DNA from: Ruegeria profundi
GTDB lineage: Bacteria; Pseudomonadota; Alphaproteobacteria; Rhodobacterales; Rhodobacteraceae
Reading direction: 5' to 3'
Length of the DNA stretch: 64,000 bases
NCBI RefSeq assembly: GCF_001507545.1
Contig: NZ_LQBP01000005.1
Coordinates: forward strand, 62,001-126,000
Numbering within the stretch: position 1 is the first letter of the stretch; every line of letters starts with the position of its first letter. Positions 46,200 through 55,274 of this stretch are shown here, one piece after another. The position numbers and the translations under genes were made by a program. The notes under the pieces are model-generated. The model saw only the letters and a program-made list of their open reading frames with translations, made no database searches and was not told the DNA's origin.

Positions 46200-46697
46200 A
46201 TGACTGACGCGACTGCAGAACAGGCAGAGACACCCGTAAAAAGCGGGAAAAAAGGAATGATTATCGGGTTGCTTCTTGCTGTGGCCGGGGCTGGCGGTGG
46301 GTACTTTGTGACCACGTCCGGGATGTTGCCATTCGGCGGCAAGCACGTGATGGAAAACGCCAGTGGGCTAAATGAGACTGAGCCTTTGAAGGTGTTACCG
46401 AACGTGGACTTTATCGACCTTCCGCCAGTGGTCGTCTCGGTAAAAGCAGGTGATTCGCGGCATCTGAAATTTCACGCTCAGCTAGAGGTGAACAGCGACT
46501 ACATAGACGATGTCGAAATGATGAAACCTCGCATCATGGATGTCCTGAACGGATACCTGCGCGCTGTTGAGATGTCGGATTTAGAGGATTCGCTGGCCCT
46601 CATGCGTATCCGGGGGCACCTGCTGCGGCGCATTGAAATCGTTGTTGGAGAAGGCCGCGTACGCGACGTTCTCGTCATGGAATTCGTTTTGAACTAG
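46200..46697 (+). CDS. fliL: Flagellar basal-body protein FliL
   Basis: The 165-residue inner-membrane protein has a short cytoplasmic N-terminus, one membrane helix (about 20-42, KGMIIGLLLAVAGAGGGYFV) and a periplasmic FliL domain (VDFIDLPPVVVSVKAGDSRH, then LKFHAQLEV). FliL rings surround the stator and support torque. The ATG at 46200 with GAGG five bases upstream is preferred; an ATG at 46167 would add 11 residues. It opens the rightward motor operon and faces fliF across a CtrA-like site. Confidence 0.92.
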   Translation: MTDATAEQAETPVKSGKKGMIIGLLLAVAGAGGGYFVTTSGMLPFGGKHVMENASGLNETEPLKVLPNVDFIDLPPVVVSVKAGDSRHLKFHAQLEVNSDYIDDVEMMKPRIMDVLNGYLRAVEMSDLEDSLALMRIRGHLLRRIEIVVGEGRVRDVLVMEFVLN

Positions 46698-46706
46698 GAG
46701 GCGAAA

Positions 46707-47222
46707 TTGGAGCTGATTGCAGATATTTTGCTGGTCGCTGGCGCACTTGGTGCGGGTCTTTACTGTTTCGTGCTGTCCCGGCGGCTCAGGCGCTTTACTG
46801 ATCTGGAAAAAGGTGTGGGCGGCGCGGTCGCCGTACTGTCGACCCAGGCAGATGAGTTGAAAAAGTCATTGGACGCAGCACGTGATGCCTCGGACCGGTC
46901 AGGCGCGGTATTGAAAGACCTGACACAGCGCGCGGAATCGGTTGCCCAGCGACTGGAACTGATGATGGCGTCCATGCATGACGTCATCCCACCAGAGGAT
47001 GAGCCCCCGACGCCGACCGTATCACCGACCGCTGAAAAAACAGAAGAGGTCGAGGCAGAAATCGAAGATGCGGTGGAACATAATACGGTGGAAGTGGACG
47101 AAACTGGGGAAGAGGTCGCAGACTTCGCGGAAACAAACGCCCCCGAATCGCCCGAGGCCAAACGGTCCGATGGTTTGATGTTCTTCCGGCACAACCGGTT
47201 GCAGGGCGAGGCATCAACATGA
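46707..47222 (+). CDS. Membrane-anchored coiled-coil protein of the flagellar operon
   Basis: A 171-residue protein with one N-terminal membrane helix (about 3-22), a probable coiled coil (LEKGVGGAVAVLSTQADELK to about residue 90) and a very acidic Glu/Thr/Pro-rich tail (about 95-155). The start is a TTG at 46707 behind a perfect AGGAGG, nine bases after fliL. It overlaps motE by four bases. Homologues are expected in the same slot of other Rhodobacterales flagellar clusters, but I know no assigned function. A stator or export accessory role is a guess from position. Confidence 0.75.
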   Translation: MELIADILLVAGALGAGLYCFVLSRRLRRFTDLEKGVGGAVAVLSTQADELKKSLDAARDASDRSGAVLKDLTQRAESVAQRLELMMASMHDVIPPEDEPPTPTVSPTAEKTEEVEAEIEDAVEHNTVEVDETGEEVADFAETNAPESPEAKRSDGLMFFRHNRLQGEAST

Positions 47223-47791
47223 CCCGCCAGCAAAACGAGCGCGCACGGGGTGGTGTGCTTGCTGTGATTTCGTTGCTCATGATTGGGTCTGCCGCCATTC
47301 GGCTTGGGTTGGAGGCAGGACCAGCATTCGCAAAAACGACCGAACCTTCTGCCCCATCCACCAAACAAGAGCGGGTGGATATGCCCGGAGCGCAAGTTTT
47401 ACTCACCGAGCTATTGCGTCGAGAGGAGGCGTTGAAACAGCGCGAAGCGGCGGCCCTGGATAAGCAGAAAGCGTTGGATATCGCGTCTGAGGCGATCGAG
47501 AAAAGGCTGGCTGCCTTGCAAGAAGCCGAAGAATCCCTGCGCGCGACGCTCGCCCTTGCAGAAACCGCCGCCGAAACGGATCTGACGCGCCTGACGGATG
47601 TGTATCAAAGCATGAAACCCAAAGATGCCGCTGCCTTGTTCGAAACAATGGACCCAGACTTTGCTGCCGGGTTCCTGTCGCGCATGCCCCCGGACGCGGC
47701 AGCCGGCGTGTTGGCCGGGCTGAGGCCTGAAGCCGCCTACACGATAAGCGTCATTATGGCGGGGCGAAATGCGGCTGCGCCTCAGGAATAA
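47219..47791 (+). CDS. motE: MotE-like flagellar motor chaperone
   Basis: The 190-residue protein has an N-terminal membrane anchor (about 11-30, GGVLAVISLLMIGSAAIRLG), a long coiled coil (about 63-120, rich in Glu, Lys and Ala) and a C-terminal MgtE-N-like domain (TDVYQSMKPKDAAALFETMD, then FAAGFLSRMPPDAAAGVL). This layout is that of MotE, a periplasmic chaperone of motor protein MotC in rhizobia; here it stands next to motA. The start overlaps the upstream gene by four bases. Confidence 0.82.
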   Translation: MTRQQNERARGGVLAVISLLMIGSAAIRLGLEAGPAFAKTTEPSAPSTKQERVDMPGAQVLLTELLRREEALKQREAAALDKQKALDIASEAIEKRLAALQEAEESLRATLALAETAAETDLTRLTDVYQSMKPKDAAALFETMDPDFAAGFLSRMPPDAAAGVLAGLRPEAAYTISVIMAGRNAAAPQE

Positions 47792-47829
47792 CATTTGAAC
47801 CCCGCACAGGAACTTGACGGAGATCACCC

Positions 47830-48699
47830 ATGATCGGAGTTATCGGAATTGTCATCATTTTCGCAATGGTGTTCGGCGGCTATCTGGCGGCGGGCGGCAC
47901 GATGACCATCATTATGAAGTCGCTACCGTTTGAAATGATGATTATCGGCGGCGCAGCCGTCGGTGCCTTTATGATCAGTAATGACTCGAGTGCCGTAAAG
48001 CACACGGTCAGGGATATGAGAAAAGTCTTCCGGGGACCGAAATGGAAGCCCGAGGACTACCGTGACTTGCTGTGCCTGCTGTTCTCGCTGATCCGAATTG
48101 CCAAGGCGAACCCGGTGGAGGTTGAGCACCACATAGAAGACCCTGAGAACTCGTCGCTGTTTTCGGCCTATCCGAAAATAAAAGCCGACAAAGAAGCTGT
48201 TGACCTGATTTGTGACACGATGCGCTCGGCTTCGATGAATTACGACGATCCGCACCAGGTGGAAGAGGTTTTGGACAAACGGATGGAGGCGAATTTCCAC
48301 CGCGCAATGCACCCTAGTCACGCCTTGCAGACGGTTGCGGATGGTTTGCCCGCCTTGGGTATCGTTGCGGCGGTTCTGGGTGTGATTAAAACGATGAGTT
48401 CGATCGACCAGCCGCCAGAGGTCTTGGGCAAGCTGATCGGGGGCGCGCTGGTGGGGACCTTTCTGGGCGTGTTCTTAGCTTACGGTCTGGTTGGTCCGTT
48501 TGCGGGTAAGTTGAAGGCGGTTGTTGAAGAGGACAATCATTTCTACCAACTGATCAAAGAAGTTTTGGTCGCAAATATGCACAACCATAACGCCGCCATG
48601 TGTATCGAGGTTGGGCGTCAGAACACGCCCACTCATAACCGTCCCGGCTTTACCGAGTTGGAAGAGGCATTGAAACAACTCAAGCAGGCGGCAGCATGA
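47830..48699 (+). CDS. motA: Flagellar motor stator protein MotA
   Basis: MotA forms, with MotB, the ion-conducting stator that turns the rotor. The 289 residues show four membrane segments (first about 2-20, last two near 170-190 and 205-225), a cytoplasmic charged loop (EANFHRAMHPSHALQTVADG) and the conserved Pro region PALGIVAAVLGVIKTM. It follows motE after 38 bp, with a clear ribosome binding site, and overlaps the next gene by four bases. motB is not adjacent and does not occur in the window. Confidence 0.95.
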   Translation: MIGVIGIVIIFAMVFGGYLAAGGTMTIIMKSLPFEMMIIGGAAVGAFMISNDSSAVKHTVRDMRKVFRGPKWKPEDYRDLLCLLFSLIRIAKANPVEVEHHIEDPENSSLFSAYPKIKADKEAVDLICDTMRSASMNYDDPHQVEEVLDKRMEANFHRAMHPSHALQTVADGLPALGIVAAVLGVIKTMSSIDQPPEVLGKLIGGALVGTFLGVFLAYGLVGPFAGKLKAVVEEDNHFYQLIKEVLVANMHNHNAAMCIEVGRQNTPTHNRPGFTELEEALKQLKQAAA

Positions 48700-50840
48700 A
48701 CCGGTTCGCATTAATTACTGCTGCAATGATCGCGGCGGCCTCGGGGGCTGCAGCGAAAGACTTGACGGTACGCTCGGGCGAGCATGAAGGTTTCACCCGA
48801 CTTGTTGTCCACGTGCCGCAAGACACCGGCTGGGTTCTGAAACACACGAAAAACGGCGCACGGCTGCATGTCGCTCTCAAGGATGCAACGTATGACACCA
48901 GCTCGGTTTTTCGGCGCCTGACGCAAGACCGGCTGACCGCCATGTCTCAGGCAAAGCCCGGCGCGGCCCTTGAATTGGAGTTCGGTTGCGATTGTGTCGC
49001 GTTGGCCTATCTGTTCAAGAATACAATGATCGTGATTGATATCGCTCCCGGCAGCTTGCCGCCTTCGCTGATCAGCGATGTGCCCCTGCCGGTTTTGCCC
49101 GAAAACCGGAAACATGAACCTGCACCTGGATCGGAGCAGGCCTTGGACACGTTGGCTTTACCGCTGTTGAACCAGAACGCAAACGGGTTTGAGGACCAGC
49201 TTTCGACCCGTCTATTGCAAGGCGCGGATCGGGACATTATCGATCTGAACATTGCGGCGGTTGGACCAAGGGCCTCGACCAGCAAGCAAGAGGTGTTTTT
49301 ACCATCTGATTTGGAGATGAACATTCAGGTTACGTCTATCCTGGACGATCTTGAAGGTCTTCTTGGGCCGGATATCCCCGAGTTGAAGAAACGTCGCGAC
49401 TGTGTGTCCAGCGACGAACTGGCGTTTGAAGATTGGTCAGATGGCAGACCATTCGCCGTACAGGCCGCATATCTTAGGTCCGAATTGTATCAGGAGTTCG
49501 ACACCGTTGATACGCATAAGGCGATGGAACTGGCAAAGCTTTATGCCTATTCCGGCTTTGGCGCCGAAGCGATGACGGCCCTGAATTTACTGGCTGACCA
49601 ATCACTAGAAACTGATCGTGTCGCCGCCATTGGGCGTGTTCTGGATAACGGGCCTTTGACCGAAAACAACCCGTTCGCCGGGCTTCAGCGATGCGACAGT
49701 GATGCAGCCCTTTGGGCGGCACTGACCGAAGGGCACCTGCAAGAAGACGCCAATCTGACAGCGATCGAACAAAGCTTTGTCCGATTGCCTGATCACTTGC
49801 GGCGCCATGTTGGTCCGGCACTTTCCGATATTCTGGTAGATGGAAAGAAACTGGAGGCTGCGCGGCGCGTATTGCGCTCGGTTGATCGCGTCAACACTCA
49901 GACGAATGCGAGCCTTGCGCACGCCAAGGCAAGTGTCGCATCCGCTGAAGGGGATGCCCCAAAGACCGAAGCGTTGTTGACCGAAGCCATCGAAGCCTCG
50001 GACGCCACGTTCGAGGCACCCATAGCGTTGGCGCGATTGGTGGACAAACGTTGGCGTGAACGTGGCGCGATCTCGCCCAAAGAACTGGAATTGGCGGACT
50101 CCTACACGGTTGAATTTCGCCATGCTGACATTGGCGAAATGATGCAACGGACGCACGCAGTCGCGCTTAGCCTGGGGCAAGAGTTCGATGCCGCATTGGA
50201 TGCATTGGCCGAGCTTCCCGAGGACGAGGATACCGCGGACGCATTAAACCGCGTGGTGCTTATTCTTACGGAGCGGGCAGAAGATGCCACCTTTTCGCGC
50301 CGTATTCTGGCTTTGCCGCAAAAGCAAGCCGACCAGCTTACAACTGATACAGCCATTGCTGTTGCGAACCGGCTGACCGAACTTGGATTTTCAAGACAGG
50401 CGCGGGCTTTGGCAAATCGGCCTCAGGATAGGCTCAGAACAGACGAGCTAGCCCGCGTGCGCGCCAGAGCAGCGCTTTTGGACCAACGCCCGCATCAGGC
50501 ATTGCTTGAGCTGGAAGAGGACCACACAGAGGAGGCGATAGATTTGCGAGCCGAAGCTTTACAGGCCGCCGGTGAATTTGCCGCCGCGGGGGCCTTGATG
50601 CGTGGTGCGGGCCGTACGGATGATGCAAGCCGGTTCTACTGGCTGGCCGATCAGACAGACGAGGCGGAGTTGGCGCAGAGCGAAAAGTTCGATCTGGTCA
50701 TCAAGTCGACGCTGGGCTTAACCGCCGAAGTGGGTCGCTTGCCGGACACTCCATTGGCTGATGCGGAAAACTTGCTGAGAGACAGCGCGGAGACCCGTCA
50801 AATGATTGCTGACCTTTTGGGAACGCTGGTTGAGAACTGA
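48696..50840 (+). CDS. Large exported repeat protein of the flagellar operon
   Basis: A 714-residue protein with a signal peptide (NRFALITAAMIAAASGAAA). A beta-rich N-terminal part (about 20-110, RSGEHEGFTRLVVHVPQDTG) resembles AMIN-type domains. A linker follows, then a long alpha-helical region (about 240-710) with Ala/Leu/Glu-rich TPR- or HEAT-like repeats. It overlaps motA by four bases and ends the operon. I know no characterised homologue by name; its place suggests a periplasmic scaffold for the stator or wall around the motor. Confidence 0.75.
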   Translation: MNRFALITAAMIAAASGAAAKDLTVRSGEHEGFTRLVVHVPQDTGWVLKHTKNGARLHVALKDATYDTSSVFRRLTQDRLTAMSQAKPGAALELEFGCDCVALAYLFKNTMIVIDIAPGSLPPSLISDVPLPVLPENRKHEPAPGSEQALDTLALPLLNQNANGFEDQLSTRLLQGADRDIIDLNIAAVGPRASTSKQEVFLPSDLEMNIQVTSILDDLEGLLGPDIPELKKRRDCVSSDELAFEDWSDGRPFAVQAAYLRSELYQEFDTVDTHKAMELAKLYAYSGFGAEAMTALNLLADQSLETDRVAAIGRVLDNGPLTENNPFAGLQRCDSDAALWAALTEGHLQEDANLTAIEQSFVRLPDHLRRHVGPALSDILVDGKKLEAARRVLRSVDRVNTQTNASLAHAKASVASAEGDAPKTEALLTEAIEASDATFEAPIALARLVDKRWRERGAISPKELELADSYTVEFRHADIGEMMQRTHAVALSLGQEFDAALDALAELPEDEDTADALNRVVLILTERAEDATFSRRILALPQKQADQLTTDTAIAVANRLTELGFSRQARALANRPQDRLRTDELARVRARAALLDQRPHQALLELEEDHTEEAIDLRAEALQAAGEFAAAGALMRGAGRTDDASRFYWLADQTDEAELAQSEKFDLVIKSTLGLTAEVGRLPDTPLADAENLLRDSAETRQMIADLLGTLVEN

Positions 50841-50904
50841 GTCTGGCTGTGCATCCCCTAATCCAGCGGTTAATCGACATATAGGGAAAAGACAAATCCG
50901 TGCG

Positions 50905-52248
50905 TCAGGGCTCAAAGATCAATGGTGACAGATCAGAGAATCGCGAGCCCGGCGCGACCCAACCCAAAACAACATCCCGGATCGCCTCTGCGCGCGCTAG
51001 GCCAATGACCGGCACCGCAAACTCCAGGTATTTGTCGATCACCTCATCCCGCTGCATCGGTGCCTCAGGGCCGCCTCGCGCGTGGACGTCTTCGGATTTT
51101 AGAACCTGACCGTCCGTGGTTTCGATCGTGACATCGGCCCAGCGGCCCACGGGGAAACGGGTGTTGTGGCGGTCCGTTTCGGTCACATGGATACGGGGAA
51201 TAAACTCGGCAATCGCCGGATCCGACAAGCCAGAGCCCGAAATATGCTCTACGCCGATCCGGCCATGGATGGCTTGCGCGGCGACCGCGAAAGGCAGCGA
51301 GTATTGCGCTTGAGACGTTGTTGCGGGCATCCCGGCATACAAACATGCCGCCTGATGGAATGTATTGATTTGAACAGATCGAATCTGCGTGTTTGTCAGG
51401 TTGTTGTCCCGCATCACCAAACGCACTGCATCTATTGATGCATGGGCCCAACGACAAATCGGGTACGGTTTCACATATTGATGCTCGACCTGCCAGAACT
51501 GGCCCAGATCAGCCCAATGAGTTGCTGCTGACTCTGCCTCGATTGTAATAGCGGGTGCCCCGGTAAATCCGCGTTCGGCCAGGATCGCGGCGGAAAGACC
51601 GACCATCGCCCCCCATCCCGACCCGTCATGCAGCATCGTTGGGTTGGCGATCTCGCGCATCATCTGGCTGCGGGGACCGTGATATTCGGCAATACCCATC
51701 GCCTGACGCAGTTTGTTCGGCGTATGGCCCCGTAGCCGAGCGGCCATTGCGACCACGCCCAACGCATTCCACGCACCTGACGTATGATAGTCGCTCACCG
51801 ATGCGTGCAACGACAGCCCGGCGCGCCCGGCGATTTCGTACCCGGTTATCACGGTCGCCAGCGCGTCGGGGCCTGTCAGATCCGGGCAATGCTCGGCCAG
51901 TGCAATCAGCGCTGGCAGAACCACCACGCCAATATGCCCCTTGGTGGGTTGATAGCCGTCATGGCCGTCCAAATTGTCGATCTGTGTCGCCCCTGCAAAA
52001 GCCGCCCCGGCCATGCTGACCGAGCGGCCATCAAAGGCCATGCGCGCGCTAAAACGCGCGTCTGAACTGGCATAAAGCAGCGCGGCCGCATCGCGCGCGA
52101 TCACCCCGGCCTCCATCGGGCCGGATGCGATCAGGATGCCCATCGTATCCAGCATCATCAGCGCCGCCGCCTTTTTGGCGCTGTCGGGCATCTCATCCGC
52201 GCTACGGTTCAGGGCAAAATCTGCAACGCTTGAGAAGACCCCGGCCAT
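50905..52248 (-). CDS. MmgE/PrpD-family protein
   Basis: The 447-residue protein is of the MmgE/PrpD family (2-methylcitrate dehydratase, cis-aconitate decarboxylase and relatives). The N-terminal helical domain has LDTMGILIASG and IDNLDGHDGYQPTKGHIGVV (about 92-111); the C-terminal part has KPYPICRWAHASIDAVRL. Its substrate is unknown; no other methylcitrate-cycle gene is near. The ATG overlaps the stop of the flavoprotein gene by one base (TGATG), so it is tied to methylamine-type metabolism here, not propionate. Confidence 0.88.
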   Translation of the reverse strand: MAGVFSSVADFALNRSADEMPDSAKKAAALMMLDTMGILIASGPMEAGVIARDAAALLYASSDARFSARMAFDGRSVSMAGAAFAGATQIDNLDGHDGYQPTKGHIGVVVLPALIALAEHCPDLTGPDALATVITGYEIAGRAGLSLHASVSDYHTSGAWNALGVVAMAARLRGHTPNKLRQAMGIAEYHGPRSQMMREIANPTMLHDGSGWGAMVGLSAAILAERGFTGAPAITIEAESAATHWADLGQFWQVEHQYVKPYPICRWAHASIDAVRLVMRDNNLTNTQIRSVQINTFHQAACLYAGMPATTSQAQYSLPFAVAAQAIHGRIGVEHISGSGLSDPAIAEFIPRIHVTETDRHNTRFPVGRWADVTIETTDGQVLKSEDVHARGGPEAPMQRDEVIDKYLEFAVPVIGLARAEAIRDVVLGWVAPGSRFSDLSPLIFEP

Positions 52249-54686
52249 CAGATTGTCTCGGCCACCGGCTGAATGTTACGTAGCTTAAGCCCCTTGGGAT
52301 CGAATGGCGGTTCCGCGAGGATTTTCGCCTTGTGCGGTTTGCCCAGAATAAAGACTTCGACTGTATCGCCCGGACCCGCCACTTTGGGGTCAGCATATCC
52401 AATGGCCAGAGATTTACCTACCGAATACCCATATGCGCCCGACGTCACGCGACCGACGGGGGTGCCATCGGGGGTAAAGATCGGCTCCCCTCCGGTCGCG
52501 TCAGCCTCAACCGTCTCGACCTCGAAAATCGACAGGATTTCACGGGCGGGGTTATCCTTGATGGCGAGGTAGGCCTGCTTGTTCAGGAAGTCCTTATCCA
52601 GCTTGATCAGGCCCGCTAGCCCAACCTCCTGCGGCCAGTATTCCTGAGAATACTCACGCCCCCATGAGCCATAGCCTTTTTCGATGCGCAAGGATCCCAG
52701 TGCGCGACCACCCACAGGACCTCCGCCTAGGTCTTTAGCTGCATCAATAAGCGCGGAATAGAGCCTGATTTGATCACTCTCGGCGCAATGCAACTCCCAC
52801 CCCAAATCACCTGTAAAGCTAACACGGATGGCGAGGCAGGTGACTCCGGCAACATCGATCACCCGAGATCGCATGAAACGGAACCCTTCATTCGACAGGT
52901 CCGCATTGGTCAAGCGCTGCAAAAGATCGCGCGACTTGGGTCCGGCGACGTTGACGCCAGCGATACGGTCAGTGGCAACTTCGAACGTGGTGTCGCTTGG
53001 TAGGTCGACCATATTGAAAAACCGCTGATGATAGCGTTCGGCCATGCCCGAGCCGATCATCATGTATTCGTCTTTAGCGACCTTGGTGATGGTAAAATCG
53101 CCAGCCACACCGCCGCGAACCGAGATCAGGGGCGTCAGACATGAGCGTCCGATTTCGGTTGGCACCCGATTTGCGACCAAACGATCCAGCCAGTCATGTG
53201 CACCGGGGCCTTTGATCACGTAGTTGGCGAAATTCGAAATATCTATGACGCCAACATGATCGCGCAGCATCTGCACCTCACGACCCACAGGCTTCCACCA
53301 GTTTTGGCGGGTGAAGCCGTTGGTCTCGGTCGTGCCGGGCTGATCTGCGAACCACAGCGGATGTTCCCAGCCGCAATTCAGTCCAAACACGCAGCCCATT
53401 TCTTTTTGCATTTCATAGGCCGGGCGAACGCGGGCAGGGCGGCCGGCGCTGCGTTCTTCGTTCGGGAAGTGAATAGCGAAACGGTGCGTATACGCGTCTT
53501 CGACACGGGCCTTGGTGAACGCCTTATCGGCCCAGTCCCCAAATCGGGCCAGATCCCAGGCAAACATATCGTATTGCGGCTCACCCTCAATCATCCATTG
53601 TGCCGACAGCAAGCCTAGGCCGCCGGACTGCGAGAAGCCGGGGATGATACCTGTGCAACAGAAGTAGTTCCGCAACTCGGGCACCGGTCCCCAAATCGCA
53701 TTGCTGTCGGGTGACCAGATCATCGGGCCATTGATTACCCGTTTTACCCCTGCGGTTGCCGCAACCGGAACCCGCTCAGTGGCGCGGATCACATTCTCCA
53801 TGATCCGGTCCAGATCGTCAGGAAACAGATCATGGGCAAAGTCCAGCGGGGTACCGTTTTCTGCCCAGAATTTCATGTCCTTCTCATAGGCGCCGATCAG
53901 CAACCCGTTGCCTTCCTGACGGAAGTAGTATTCGCCGTCACGGTCAGCGATTGAGGGCAAGCGACGGCCCAGAGACGCAACCTCGTCAATTGCCTCGGTC
54001 ACGAAATACTGGTGTTCGGTCGGTTGCAACGGCAGCTCGATCCCGGCTAGCGCTGCAACCTCACGCCCCCAAAGGCCTCCGGCATTCACTACCCATTGCG
54101 CATGGATATCGCCTTTCTCAGTACGTACGATCCACGAGCCATCAGGCTGCTGTTCCGTCCCTATTACAGGGCAAAACCGCTCAATCGTTGCCCCGAGCGC
54201 ACGCGCACCGGCAGCGTAGGCCATTGTCACGCCTGAGGGATCCACGTTGCCGCCATCGGGTTCGTACATGATGCATCGGATGTCATCGAACTGTGCCAGC
54301 GGGTGCAGCTCTTTCGCTTGCTCACGGCTTATCTCGTGGAAATTCAGGCCATAAAACCGCGCCTTGGCTTCTTGCAGGCGCAGTTGGTGCTCGCGATCCT
54401 CTGTCTGGGCCAAGTACAGTGAGCCGGGTTGGAAAACGCCGCAGCCTTGCCCGGTTTCCTTTTCCAACTCCTTGTACAGGTTCATTGTGTAGTGCTGGAT
54501 GCGGGTGATGTTGTTATTGTCGTGCAGCCCGTGGATATTCGCCGCCGCGTGCCAGGTCGACCCCGAGGTCAGCTCATCACGCTCCAGCAAGACCACATCG
54601 GTCCAGCCGAGCTTGGCCAGATGGTAAAGGATCGAGCATCCGACCAGCCCTCCACCAATCACAACGGCCTGTGCGTGGGTTTTCAT
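52248..54686 (-). CDS. GcvT-family FAD-dependent dehydrogenase (dimethylglycine/sarcosine dehydrogenase-like)
   Basis: The 812-residue enzyme joins an N-terminal FAD/DAO domain (AVVIGGGLVGCSILYHLAKL at 8-27, then SGSTWHAAANIHG, the flavin-attachment-type region) to a C-terminal aminomethyl-transferase (GcvT) fold (about 430-810, YVIKGPGAHDWLDRLVANRV, GDLGWELHCAESD). This architecture is that of dimethylglycine and sarcosine dehydrogenases, which demethylate N-methyl amines and pass formaldehyde to tetrahydrofolate. The exact substrate is unknown. GGAGG precedes the ATG. A perfect inverted repeat lies about 75 bp upstream. Confidence 0.9.
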   Translation of the reverse strand: MKTHAQAVVIGGGLVGCSILYHLAKLGWTDVVLLERDELTSGSTWHAAANIHGLHDNNNITRIQHYTMNLYKELEKETGQGCGVFQPGSLYLAQTEDREHQLRLQEAKARFYGLNFHEISREQAKELHPLAQFDDIRCIMYEPDGGNVDPSGVTMAYAAGARALGATIERFCPVIGTEQQPDGSWIVRTEKGDIHAQWVVNAGGLWGREVAALAGIELPLQPTEHQYFVTEAIDEVASLGRRLPSIADRDGEYYFRQEGNGLLIGAYEKDMKFWAENGTPLDFAHDLFPDDLDRIMENVIRATERVPVAATAGVKRVINGPMIWSPDSNAIWGPVPELRNYFCCTGIIPGFSQSGGLGLLSAQWMIEGEPQYDMFAWDLARFGDWADKAFTKARVEDAYTHRFAIHFPNEERSAGRPARVRPAYEMQKEMGCVFGLNCGWEHPLWFADQPGTTETNGFTRQNWWKPVGREVQMLRDHVGVIDISNFANYVIKGPGAHDWLDRLVANRVPTEIGRSCLTPLISVRGGVAGDFTITKVAKDEYMMIGSGMAERYHQRFFNMVDLPSDTTFEVATDRIAGVNVAGPKSRDLLQRLTNADLSNEGFRFMRSRVIDVAGVTCLAIRVSFTGDLGWELHCAESDQIRLYSALIDAAKDLGGGPVGGRALGSLRIEKGYGSWGREYSQEYWPQEVGLAGLIKLDKDFLNKQAYLAIKDNPAREILSIFEVETVEADATGGEPIFTPDGTPVGRVTSGAYGYSVGKSLAIGYADPKVAGPGDTVEVFILGKPHKAKILAEPPFDPKGLKLRNIQPVAETI

Positions 54687-54760
54687 GGGGCTTTCCTCCT
54701 GATCGTGTGCTTGCGTGCCCGTTCAGGAAAGTCAGCCACAGGTCACGGCCAGCTTATGCT

Positions 54761-54789
54761 CTGTTCCCGACGCGAAATGTCGGGAACAG
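54761..54789. promoter_or_regulatory. Perfect 11-bp inverted repeat upstream of the dehydrogenase operon
   Basis: CTGTTCCCGAC and GTCGGGAACAG are separated by seven bases. No T run follows on either strand, so it looks more like an operator for a dimeric regulator (or a leader hairpin) than a terminator. It lies between the leftward dehydrogenase operon and the rightward small gene at 54941. Confidence 0.55.
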
Positions 54790-54940
54790 GCGCAGAGGTC
54801 CGGTTTCTGTGGAGTTATCTTTTTTGGTTTGTCAGTCAAAAAAGGCTGGCCTGGCATATTTCCGCCGAGTCCCCCGTGCCCCCACTTGAAATAAACTGTT
54901 AATGTTCCATCTTTGTTCTATACAGTCAGAGGAACATCCG

Positions 54941-55270
54941 ATGGCACAACACACGCAAAGCACCGCCTTGGGCGGCCCGTCAAACGACTATCACCTGCTA
55001 CCCGTTACCGACCGACAGATGCGCTATGCCCGCGCCATCGCCAAACAGTCCGCGTTGGAAATTCCTGTTGAGGCGCAGCGCGACCGTAAGTCAATGTCGG
55101 CTTGGATTTCGGCGCACAAACCGCATGACCCGTCACCTTTCGCCAACTATCCCACAGGCAAACAGGTCGCTTTTGCCGAACGTATCTCGCGCAGCAAACG
55201 TAGGCCGATCCCGTCCGAGTGTTTCCGCGACAAGCACGCGATGTCCATCTGGATCGACCGCAACAAGTAA
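54941..55270 (+). CDS. Small protein with an internally duplicated motif
   Basis: A 109-residue soluble protein built of two similar units. Residues about 23-61 contain DRQMRYARAIAKQS, IPVEA, DRKSMSAWI; residues about 70-108 contain GKQVAFAERISRSK, IPSEC, DKHAMSIWI. Each unit resembles the short C-terminal repeat found behind some topoisomerases (KQ...A..IA...G...P then a helix), so a nucleic-acid-linked role is conceivable but unproven. The ATG at 54941 follows GAGG; an upstream ATG at 54902 is less likely. Confidence 0.7.
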   Translation: MAQHTQSTALGGPSNDYHLLPVTDRQMRYARAIAKQSALEIPVEAQRDRKSMSAWISAHKPHDPSPFANYPTGKQVAFAERISRSKRRPIPSECFRDKHAMSIWIDRNK

Positions 55271-55274
55271 GCAG

